Below are positions 8,532 to 15,854 of a stretch of 26,299 nucleotides of DNA, piece by piece (the stretch's first letter is position 1; each line of letters opens with the position of its first letter). Below the pieces are notes generated by a model. That model saw only the letters and a list, made by a program, of their open reading frames with translations. It was not told the DNA's origin and ran no database searches. The position numbers were made by a program, and so were the translations under genes. Origin of the DNA: Chthonomonas sp. UBA2387 (GTDB lineage: Bacteria > Armatimonadota > Fimbriimonadia > Fimbriimonadales > Fimbriimonadaceae); assembly GCA_002343445.1 (NCBI GenBank), contig DDSP01000077.1:20313-46611 (forward strand), given 5' to 3'.

Positions 8532-9050
8532 ATGGTGTTGCATGTGCCCTTTCCCGAGTTCAGGCGCGCGATTGACCGATGGGTCGGCTCGCCCGTCGCT
8601 TATTTGGAGCAGGTCGGGCCGGTGGTGCGCGCCACGGCAGCGAACCCGTTGCACCGGGTCTTGGTCTGCGCCGACCTGAGCGGCGGCATCGAACAGGCCG
8701 AGGCGCGGTTGCGCGAAGAGGGCTTCGAGGTTCACCGAGGCAGTTGGACCGAGGCGGGCTTGGGGGGACTCGAATCCCCCGATGACGGCACCGTGTCGCG
8801 ACCCTTTATCGCCGCAGTTGCATTCCAGAGCGACGAAGATCGCCCAGGCGTTTGGGTGGACGCCTACCCGTACCCGCCCACCGAAGCCCAGATCCTGAAC
8901 GCCATGCACGACGAGATGACCACCAACGGGGAAATCTCCGAGGTCGCCTTCGAGACGTTCGTTCGTCTGTCCAAGCCGACGGTCGCCGTCCTTTCGCCCG
9001 AGGAGATCGACAACTACGCGAGGCGGCGGCAGCCCGAGGGGCAGGACTGA
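8532..9050 (+). CDS. Conserved-looking hypothetical protein
   Basis: 172 residues, soluble, no signal peptide or membrane segment. I do not recognise a family. The centre has an alternating strand-helix look (HRVLVCADLSGGIEQAEARL then EEGFEVHRGSWTEAG), like a small alpha/beta domain. The C-terminal half is acidic and helical (AQILNAMHDEMTTNGEISEV). Codon use is like the neighbouring genes, supporting expression. It starts 23 nt after kdsA, with a TACTCT hexamer (8515-8520) 11 nt before the ATG, so it may have its own promoter. It ends 2 nt before the rhomboid-like gene, so those two are likely co-expressed. Confidence 0.75.
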   Translation: MVLHVPFPEFRRAIDRWVGSPVAYLEQVGPVVRATAANPLHRVLVCADLSGGIEQAEARLREEGFEVHRGSWTEAGLGGLESPDDGTVSRPFIAAVAFQSDEDRPGVWVDAYPYPPTEAQILNAMHDEMTTNGEISEVAFETFVRLSKPTVAVLSPEEIDNYARRRQPEGQD

Positions 9051-9052
9051 CG

Positions 9053-9814
9053 ATGCGCGGCGGATTCGCGTCCAACACCCCCTCCGTCAACAAGCTGCCG
9101 AACCCGGTCTGCGCCGGGATCATCGCGCTTTCGGTGGTGTGTTTTGTCGGCGCATGGGCGGGCAACGCCGACCTCTTCTTTCGGCCTCTGGCTCTGGGGT
9201 TTGGCGAACCGGTCGAGGTGTGGCGATGGCTCACGTGGCCGATCGCGACCGGTGCGATGGGACCGCTCGGCATCCTGTTTGGGTGCTTGTGGCTTTGGTC
9301 CATGGGCGGCGTGGTCGAGCGTGAACTCGGGTCCCTGAAGTTCGGGCTGTTCCTTCTCTCGGTCACTCTTCTTTCGGCTGCGATGGCCGTTCTGGGCGGT
9401 GCGATCGTGGGCATTGCGCCCCTGTTGGCCGGCCTGTGGGTGATGCTTGTCGCTGTGACGATCGCCTGGGGCACTCGCTATCCGACGATGCCCGTGACGT
9501 TCATGTTTGTCTTGCCCCTGCAGGGCAAGTGGCTGGCGTGGATCAGCGTGGCCCTGTTGGTGTTCGCGATGGACTATCGGCTCGCGCCCTTTTTGGCTGT
9601 GCCCCTGGCCCTCACCTATCTGTTCGCCGCCGACAAGTTGCCGATTCGGTACTCGGCGCGGCCCGTGGCGACGGGGCCGACCAAGCGCCAGATCGAACGC
9701 GAAGGGCGGTACTTCGACGACGTCAAACGGCGCGAGACAGAGCGGGAAGAGAAGGAGCGCCTGCGCCGCCTGTTCGAGCGCAGCCTGATCGAAGATCCCG
9801 ACGAACGCAAGTAG
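9053..9814 (+). CDS. Rhomboid-like membrane protein lacking the catalytic dyad
   Basis: 253 residues with about six hydrophobic segments and a charged C-terminal tail of about 45 residues (KRQIEREGRYFDDVKRRETE...). The rhomboid L1-loop and helix pattern is present: EVWRWLTWPIATGAMGPLGI, then GGVVERELGSLKFGLFLLSV. Where active rhomboids have GxSG on helix 4, this protein has GIAPLLAGL with no Ser. There is no His in the later helices and no HxxxN motif on helix 2. It should therefore not be a protease; derlin/iRhom-like binding or chaperone roles are known for such pseudoproteases. Alternatively it is an unrelated six-helix protein with chance similarity. The start at 9053 lies 2 nt after the preceding stop. 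Confidence 0.65.
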   Translation: MRGGFASNTPSVNKLPNPVCAGIIALSVVCFVGAWAGNADLFFRPLALGFGEPVEVWRWLTWPIATGAMGPLGILFGCLWLWSMGGVVERELGSLKFGLFLLSVTLLSAAMAVLGGAIVGIAPLLAGLWVMLVAVTIAWGTRYPTMPVTFMFVLPLQGKWLAWISVALLVFAMDYRLAPFLAVPLALTYLFAADKLPIRYSARPVATGPTKRQIEREGRYFDDVKRRETEREEKERLRRLFERSLIEDPDERK

Positions 9815-10393
9815 CTAGGCGAGGCGCCAGAAGCCGTCGTCGAAAGGCTTGGTTCCGTCCACAAGGAGCCGAGCGCGGGAGCGGGCGCCATCGCGCGCGA
9901 AGAAGTCGGCTTCGTAGGGCATCCACTTCCGCCAAAGCGCCTCGTCCGTTTCGCCATCGCGCTCGATGCCGCGTCGGATGCGAAGGTCTTCCGGGGCTTC
10001 CACCCAGATCGCGTACGCCAACCGATCCACCAGAGCCATCCGCGAAGACCCGATGCCTTCCAAGATCATCGTCTCGCACCAAGGAACCCGCTTCCAGTCG
10101 CCAAGACCCTCGCCATAGGTGTCGCCCACCCAATCGCGCACCTGAAACTCCAAATCCTCGCCTCGGAAGAGCGGGCCGAGGACCTGCTCCTCGAAACGCG
10201 GCCACCAGGATTCCAGGCTCAGCCATGAGACGAAGTCGTCTATCTGGAGCACGGGCACATCCATGGCTTGGCCGAGCAATGCGGCGAAGGTCGTCTTGCC
10301 CGAACCCGCGCCCCCGTCCACCGCGACCAGCCGGACCGGTCGAGCCGGAAGCGACTCCAGGACCCCTCCAAGTTCGACAAACGTCTGGCGCAT
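9815..10393 (-). CDS. P-loop kinase, uridine-kinase-like
   Basis: 192 residues. Walker A is VDGGAGSGKTTFAALLG near residue 25, followed by PVLQIDDF, the 'DD[FY]' motif of the uridine/phosphoribulokinase-like family. MILEGIG and AIWVEAPEDLRIRRGIERD correspond to the later strand and the lid Arg region. It probably phosphorylates a nucleoside or other small alcohol. The substrate cannot be fixed, and assigning it as uridine kinase would be over-reading. The ATG at 10393 is chosen because the longer frame to 10459 would overlap the ABC gene and reads as non-coding. It begins 7 nt after the stop of the ABC transporter and is probably in its operon. Its stop abuts the convergent stop of the rhomboid-like gene with no gap. 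Confidence 0.82.
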   Translation of the reverse strand: MRQTFVELGGVLESLPARPVRLVAVDGGAGSGKTTFAALLGQAMDVPVLQIDDFVSWLSLESWWPRFEEQVLGPLFRGEDLEFQVRDWVGDTYGEGLGDWKRVPWCETMILEGIGSSRMALVDRLAYAIWVEAPEDLRIRRGIERDGETDEALWRKWMPYEADFFARDGARSRARLLVDGTKPFDDGFWRLA

Positions 10394-10400
10394 CGGAGCC

Positions 10401-12203
10401 CTACTCGCCCAGCGCCCCTTCCGACTCGACGCGGAACTGCTCGTTGTAGAGCCGGGCATAGAGTCCGTTCTGCGCGAGCAACTCGGCGTGCCGCCCGCGT
10501 TCGACCACTCGGCCGTCGTCGATGGCCAAGATGAGGTCGGCGCTGAGGATGGTCGAGAGACGGTGCGCGATGGCGAAGGTCGTGCGGCCCTGCATCAGCG
10601 TGTTCAGGGACTGCTGGATGAGCCGTTCGGACGTGGTGTCCAGCGCCGAGGTGGCTTCGTCGAGGATCAGGATGGGCGGGTTCTTGAGGATGGCGCGGGC
10701 AATGGCGATGCGTTGTTTCTCACCGCCCGAGAGCTTGTAACCACGTTCGCCGACGACGGTCTCGAAACCCTCGTCCAGCGAAGCGATGTGGTCGTAAATG
10801 GCGGCGGCCTTGCATGCGGCGACCAGTTCGTCGTCGGAGGCGTCTGGCTTGGCGATGAGCAGGTTCTCGCGGATCGTGGTGTGGATCAGGTAGGTCTCCT
10901 GCGTCACCATGCCGACCACGCGTTGGAGGTCTTCCAAGCGCAAGTCGCGTACGTCCGTGCCATCCAGCAGGACGCGCCCAGCATCCGGATCGTAGAGCCG
11001 TGGGATCAGGTAGGTCAGGGTGGTCTTGCCCGCTCCCGAGGGGCCGACGAGCGCGACGAGCTGACCGGGCTGGGCCTCGAACGAGATGCCGCTGAGCGTC
11101 CATTCGTCGTTCTCGGGCTCGTACTTGAACCCCACGTCCTCGAACGTCACGCGACCTTGGACCGACGAGCGGGGCAGCGCTTTGGCGTCGGGGCGGTCGG
11201 TGACGTCGCGAGGCGTGTCGAGATATTCGAAGATGCGCCGAAAGAGCGCGAGCGAACCAAGGAGTTCGACTTGGAGGCTCATCAGGCCGGTGAGCGGGAA
11301 GAACATCCGCATCTGCATGGCCGAGAACGCCACGAGTAGACCGACCGTGATGTTCTGGTCGCCGCGGAACGCCAACCAGCCCGCCAGCCAGTAGATCAGG
11401 GCGGGCACGATTTGCGTGATGACGCGGATCATGCCGAAGAACGCGTACTGAAGGACCGAGGACTTGATCAGCCAGCCGGCCAACTTCTGGTTCTCGACGT
11501 CGAACTTCTTGGCCAGCACGTCGGCGCGCCCGATGGTCTTGCCGAGCAGCGCTCCCGAAACCGACAGGTTCTCCTGCATCATCGAGTTGAGTTCGGAGGT
11601 CTGCTCCTGGGTGCCCTGACGGATGTGTTGGGCGAAGTCGCCCAGCCACTTGCCGAACCACGCGAAGAAGGGGATGAGGCCCACGGCGAGCAGTGTGAGA
11701 CGCCAGTCCATCCACACCATCGCCACGAACGCCGAGACGACGATGGCCACGTTGCTCAAGGCGTCCACGAACGTGTTGCTGAGGACGTTCTGCACGCCGC
11801 CCACGTCGGAGATGAGGCGCGTTTGGATGTCGCCGGTGCGCGTCCGCGTAAAGAAGCGCAGGGACATGGACTGCAGGTGCGTGAACAGGTCGTTTCGCAT
11901 GTCCCGCATGATCTTCTGGCCGATGACAACGCTCTGGTAGCCGTACAGCAGGGTCACTGCGGCGGCGAGGAGCGTCACGACGATGGTCAGGATGGAGTAG
12001 AGGGTGACGACGCCGAGGTCGTTCTTCTGGATGCCCTGGTCGATGAGGATCTGCAGGAAGAAGGGCGGCGCGAGGCCGAGCCCGACGCCGACGGCGACGC
12101 TGACCAACATGGCGATCAGCTCGGCTTTGTGGGGGGCATAGAGGCCGAACACCCTGCGGACGAGCGGGCCCGAGGGTGGCAACGGCGGCGTGGGGGAACT
12201 CAC
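10401..12203 (-). CDS. ABC transporter, fused permease and ATPase (exporter type, MsbA/LmrA-like)
   Basis: 600 residues, the normal half-transporter length. The N-terminal part has six membrane helices of the type I exporter fold (about residues 20-320). The ATPase domain follows, with Walker A GPSGAGKTTL near residue 387, Q-loop GMVTQETYL, signature LSGGEKQRIAIARA near 490, Walker B ILILDEATSALD near 510 and H-loop IAHRLS. All catalytic residues are intact, so it should work as a homodimer exporting lipid, peptide or drug. An MsbA role in LPS flipping is possible given kdsA nearby but not provable. It starts with GTG at 12203. TAACCA lies 6 nt upstream, close to the leaderless pattern. The kinase gene follows after 7 nt. 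Confidence 0.93.
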   Translation of the reverse strand: MSSPTPPLPPSGPLVRRVFGLYAPHKAELIAMLVSVAVGVGLGLAPPFFLQILIDQGIQKNDLGVVTLYSILTIVVTLLAAAVTLLYGYQSVVIGQKIMRDMRNDLFTHLQSMSLRFFTRTRTGDIQTRLISDVGGVQNVLSNTFVDALSNVAIVVSAFVAMVWMDWRLTLLAVGLIPFFAWFGKWLGDFAQHIRQGTQEQTSELNSMMQENLSVSGALLGKTIGRADVLAKKFDVENQKLAGWLIKSSVLQYAFFGMIRVITQIVPALIYWLAGWLAFRGDQNITVGLLVAFSAMQMRMFFPLTGLMSLQVELLGSLALFRRIFEYLDTPRDVTDRPDAKALPRSSVQGRVTFEDVGFKYEPENDEWTLSGISFEAQPGQLVALVGPSGAGKTTLTYLIPRLYDPDAGRVLLDGTDVRDLRLEDLQRVVGMVTQETYLIHTTIRENLLIAKPDASDDELVAACKAAAIYDHIASLDEGFETVVGERGYKLSGGEKQRIAIARAILKNPPILILDEATSALDTTSERLIQQSLNTLMQGRTTFAIAHRLSTILSADLILAIDDGRVVERGRHAELLAQNGLYARLYNEQFRVESEGALGE

Positions 12204-12385
12204 CTGCGATGGTTACCCGATTCGGGGCACGGGGCGTGGGCCACCCGCTTCATGAATGGGGTGGTCGCCGAGCGATCGGCTCCCGAGGCGCGTCCCCATC
12301 GCTCACCAGCGGGATTCTGCGAGCGGGTCGATTACGACCAGTGAGAACCGCGCCGCGTCATCCGCCCACCCCAAGAGACTTTGTG

Positions 12386-12391
12386 TAAACT
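12386..12391 (+). promoter_or_regulatory. -10 element TAAACT, leaderless GTG start
   Basis: TAAACT followed by six bases and the GTG at 12398. This supports the N-terminus chosen for the repeat NTPase, which has no Shine-Dalgarno. Confidence 0.5.
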
Positions 12392-12397
12392 CTCGGC

Positions 12398-14852
12398 GTG
12401 GCCGGACCGAGCTTCGCAAGCCTAAGGCGATATGTGGGCCAGAAGTCTGGCGCGCTATCCAACTGCTTCGCCATCGGTACGGCCGTTTCGGCCCACGGTC
12501 TCGCGGCGCTCGCAAGCTCGGCTCAAGCAGTTGGCAACGACCCCCTCATGACCCTGGCATCCGCACTGGCCACCGTGGTGGGAGGCCATGCCGTCAATCG
12601 CATCGGTGTCCTGGGAGCCCCGCAAGCTTCCGACGACCAGACCCACAGTCTAGCCCGGTGTTTGCGGACCGTGATCTACCTTCAGCTTGTGGACAGGCCT
12701 GGGTTTGACAAGCGCACATTCGAATCTGCATGGCCCACGGGCGGGCTTTCGGACGCATTTCCAGAGGCAGCCCGCTTCCTGATCGGGCCAGGAATCGCGG
12801 ATGTCGTGCTGGCGGTTGGCCATTGGAGCGCAACGGGGATTCCCGACAACGAGCAAGAACTTCCCGCACTAGATCTCGGACGGATCGACTGGAAACCCTT
12901 CCTCGCCACGCTGTCGCCTAGCTTGGAGAATCCCGACCAGGTCGCCGAAGAGTTTCGTCGGTTTCTGCCTTGGTGGTTCCTGTTTGGCTTGCGAAACGAT
13001 CCGGCCGCGAGCGAAGCGCTGCTGCAATACGTCCACGCCCGCGAGTTGGCCTGGATGGACGAGCTTCCGAAACGATGTCCAGAACCTCACGAGCGAGCAA
13101 CGGCAGGGCCTCGACGACCTCACGAGCCTGATTCGGGGACAACAAAGAACCCTGGATGCCGTCCACGCCAACACCGAGAAGCTGCTCGAACTGGCCACCG
13201 GATGCGTGCCTGTGAGCCGACGTCTCCTCGAACCGGGCTTGCCCGACCGCAAGCGTCCACTCGACGAGGTTCCCCAGTGGTGCGACGTGCGCGAAGGATT
13301 TGTCTTCGACCGGTCTGCGCTTCACAGACTCAAACAGATCGTCGAGGAACATCAGGGGGGTGTCACCGTGATCCAGGTGACCGGCCCTTCGGGAACGGGC
13401 AAGTCCACGTTCTTGATGCGCGCCGCCGCCGTGATGGAGACGCACGGAGCGTTGCCCTGGTCCTGCCCAGACCAACTGGAGCGACCGGTCCACCTTCTGT
13501 GGTGCGACGACCCGGGTCAGTTGAAGTTGCCGGACCCGGTTGCCGGGGTGACCGTGCTTCTTGTGGATCGGTGCAACCAAGTGCCCGACCTCGTTGGGAA
13601 GGTTCAAGCGGCACGAGGAAGGAGCGGTGTGGATCTTGTCCTCGTTCTGGCCGACCAAGACGTCATGTGGCGAGGCGAAGAACTCCGGGCGGACCATTCG
13701 CTCGAGATCGGTCGGTTGGACGACGGGGAGCAACAACGATTGGACCAATTGCTGGCCCAAGCGGTCGGCGAGGAGTGGACCGGAGGGAGCGAGAGCGAGC
13801 GGAAGAAAGTGCTGGCGAAGCCTGCCGAGTTGTTGGTCGCATTGCACATCGCTCTGACCGGGAAGTCCATCGAAGCGCACGTTCACGGCGAACTGAAGAA
13901 CCTGTGGAGAGCGCACGGCAAGAACTGGAACTCGGATCGCTGGATACGCGACGCCCTCATCGCCATCGCCTACTTCGGCTATGGAGACCAGCGGTTGCCC
14001 GACGACGCACTGAGGACACTTCTATCAGAGTCCCGACGCGCGGAGTTCTCGACCTGGGTCGAGGGCATTGCCTGGCTCGACGAACAGGGATGGCGCAACC
14101 GCCACCGACTGTTTTCCGAGGCTATTCTGCAGGCATGGCCAAAGAAACGAAGCCGAGTCCTTGAGCACTTGTTCAGTTTGAACATCATGACGCCACTGAC
14201 GGCGCTCGAAGTCGCCAGACCGGGTGCAGTCTTCGACGAAGTGTTGCTCGCCGCAGTCGAACGTTCAACGGGACCCTATATCCTTGAGAATGCCGCATTT
14301 GTGGCGGGCCAAGAAGGTGAGTGCGGCATACGGGTCTTGGCGCGCATTGTGGAGCGCACGAACGACCCCTTGGTCCTTCGGATAGCGGCCTGGGGGGCGG
14401 AAGAGGCTGGTGAACGCGGCATCCCCGTTCTGGAGTGGATCAGTGTGCGCACGGACGACCCCGATACCCTTAAGGTAGTCGCGCGCAATTGCGATATCCC
14501 AGTTCTGGTGCGGATTCTGGAGCACACGAACAACGCCAATGTCATTGGGGAAGTGGCTCATAGGGTGGGTCTGGAGGGTGAACATGGCCAGCCAGTCATG
14601 GCGCGGATCGTGGAGATGACGGACGACCCCGAGGTCCTGTTGAAAGTGGCATGGTGGGCTGGTTTCGCCGGCGAATACGGCATTCCGGTCATGGCGCGGA
14701 TCGTGAAGATGACGGACGACCCCGAGGTCCTGCGCAAGGCGGTAGAGAGCGCGGGTTATGTTGGCAGAGTCGGGTTGCCCGTTCTAGCGTGGCTATGCCA
14801 GCATTGTGCGGACAAGGGCATCGACCCCGGGAGCATCGGGCTCGACCCATAA
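12398..14852 (+). pseudogene. P-loop NTPase with 31-residue C-terminal repeats (STAND-like), split by a +1 frameshift
   Basis: Two open frames join into one protein of about 817 residues if one base is removed near 13064-13073. The first (GTG 12398 to about 13070) has a hydrophobic helical N-terminus (LASALATVVGGHAVNRIGVL) and an unrecognised helical region. The second (about 13070-14852) has Walker A VTGPSGTGKSTFL (combined residue about 327-339), a possible Walker B VTVLLVDRCN, a sensor-like VDLVLVLADQD and an ELLVALHIALTGKS helix. It ends in repeats of the form GxPVxARIVxxTDDPxVL. The architecture of N-terminal effector or adaptor region, NTPase and superhelical repeat sensor is that of STAND proteins, including anti-phage Avs-type and NACHT-type proteins. 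The defence role is inference. Neighbouring transporters and GH38 give no help. Listed as pseudogene because of the frame break, which may be a sequencing error or recoding. Confidence 0.7.
14325..14849 (+). repeat. Tandem 93-bp (31-residue) coding repeats
   Basis: Units begin at 14325, 14418 (shortened to 25 codons), 14493, 14586, 14679 and 14772 (partial). Consensus is G-I-P-V-x-A-R-I-V-x-x-T-D-D-P-x-V-L followed by a second helix with small residues, i.e. a two-helix HEAT-like unit. Positions 14595-14639 and 14688-14732 are identical except for one G/A difference, so at least one duplication is recent. Confidence 0.85.
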
Positions 14853-14961
14853 AGAGCAGGTAGACCGAGAGGGTGTGGTTGAAGGCGAGCTTCGCGGGAG
14901 AGACGTTGGTGGCGGTTCTTGGGGAACCCGCAGCGGCGTCAGGCTTGTATGGCTGGAGCAG

Positions 14962-15435
14962 TCAGATGAAGTACTTTGCAGCCGCGAGGCAAATCGTGAT
15001 CCGGAGAGCCCGCCACAACCACGGACGAAGCCTGACCACTGCCTCCGCAGCGTCCCATGCGTAAGCCCAACACGCAAAGCTTGACCCGTGCGACTCTCTA
15101 GCTTTCAGGTATTGAGTGTGAAGATCGCCGAGCACGTCATCGCGGTGTGGAGCCGGTAAAGCCAGCCATAGTGCCTGATTGGTCAAGGACTTCAACGACC
15201 TGAGCCGCGAGTCTCGCAGTTCGCTTGGCGTGATGAGTTCCCAACCATCCCCTGCCCACCTCAGCCGAAGGCCCTCGCGACGACAGTGTCGGAGCACCAA
15301 ATGAACGAGGGTAATGACGAACCATAGCCCCATGAGCATGGAGCGAAGTCGAACGAGAGCCATTCTTCTAGGCGGAGCGACATCGGCGAGCCGCTCCAAT
15401 GTGTGGACGAGATCGTCTACCAGCGTTTGGTTCAT
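14962..15435 (-). CDS. Small membrane protein with a permease-prefix-like domain
   Basis: 157 residues. One strong hydrophobic segment (LMGLWFVITLVHLVLRH, about residues 34-50). The C-terminal half reads LPAPHRDDVLGDLHTQYLKA and then WAYAWDAAEAV, resembling the 'GDLxEEYRxR...WYWRQ' pattern of the permease-prefix domain found at the N-terminus of FtsX/MacB-type permeases encoded next to PadR regulators. Here the permease itself is missing, so the protein stands alone. It ends with a hydrophobic tail (ITICLAAAKYFI). Its ATG overlaps the padR-type gene stop by 4 nt (ATGA), so the two are coupled. Function unknown; interaction with the regulator or a distant permease is speculation. Confidence 0.7.
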   Translation of the reverse strand: MNQTLVDDLVHTLERLADVAPPRRMALVRLRSMLMGLWFVITLVHLVLRHCRREGLRLRWAGDGWELITPSELRDSRLRSLKSLTNQALWLALPAPHRDDVLGDLHTQYLKARESHGSSFACWAYAWDAAEAVVRLRPWLWRALRITICLAAAKYFI

Positions 15436-15746
15436 TGAGCCACCAGTCTTGCTAGCCTCTGGTGGCCAGACAACGCATCTGAAAGTGCCGTGCGTCCCTC
15501 GCCAGTGATTGAGAAGAACCGCTGTGGGCGGCCGCCCCGGTCGATGCTTCCCTCACCAACGACATACGTGACCAACCCCTTTGAGAGCAATCGATCCAGG
15601 GTCGCATACAGCACCCCCGTCGTGACTTTGCGCCCAAGGCTCTGCGAGGCGCATTCGCGAAGCACGTAGCCCGACGCGCACTCGCTGTTGACAATGATCC
15701 CTGCCAGCACGTGCTGTTCCAATTCGCCGATGTGTGTTGCGGACAT
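15432..15746 (-). CDS. PadR-family transcriptional regulator
   Basis: 104 residues, the size of the short PadR subfamily, which is a winged helix without the long C-terminal dimerisation domain. Characteristic stretches are ELEQHVLAGIIVNSECASGY, TTGVLYATLDRLLSKGLVT, and the wing with RGGRPQRFFSITGEGRTAL. It would bind its own promoter as a dimer and repress this small operon until a ligand or stress releases it, as is usual in the family. The ATG at 15746 directly abuts an inverted repeat that is a good operator candidate. The next gene overlaps by 4 nt. Annotation as PadR is firm; the signal sensed is unknown. Confidence 0.9.
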   Translation of the reverse strand: MSATHIGELEQHVLAGIIVNSECASGYVLRECASQSLGRKVTTGVLYATLDRLLSKGLVTYVVGEGSIDRGGRPQRFFSITGEGRTALSDALSGHQRLARLVAQ

Positions 15747-15763
15747 GTTCTATCTTGTAGAAC
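15747..15763 (-). promoter_or_regulatory. Inverted repeat GTTCTA-N5-TAGAAC, putative PadR operator
   Basis: A perfect 6-bp inverted repeat with a 5-nt spacer ending directly at the ATG of the PadR gene. A further TAGAA half-site lies at 15776-15780, 18 nt from the equivalent half-site. A TACAAG hexamer within it could be the -10 element, so binding would block transcription. Confidence 0.5.
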
Positions 15764-15854
15764 GAGTCATGAATCTAGAAAGTGTCTGAATCGGTCCGGA
15801 AACTGGCCGTTTTGAGCCCACGCTTGCCTCGTCGGGCGGTCAAAATGAACCCAG

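Noticed and set aside
13085..14164. Continuation of the first NTPase frame after the joint
   Set aside because: After about 13070 it turns into Arg/Pro-rich shadow sequence while the other frame holds the Walker motif and repeats.
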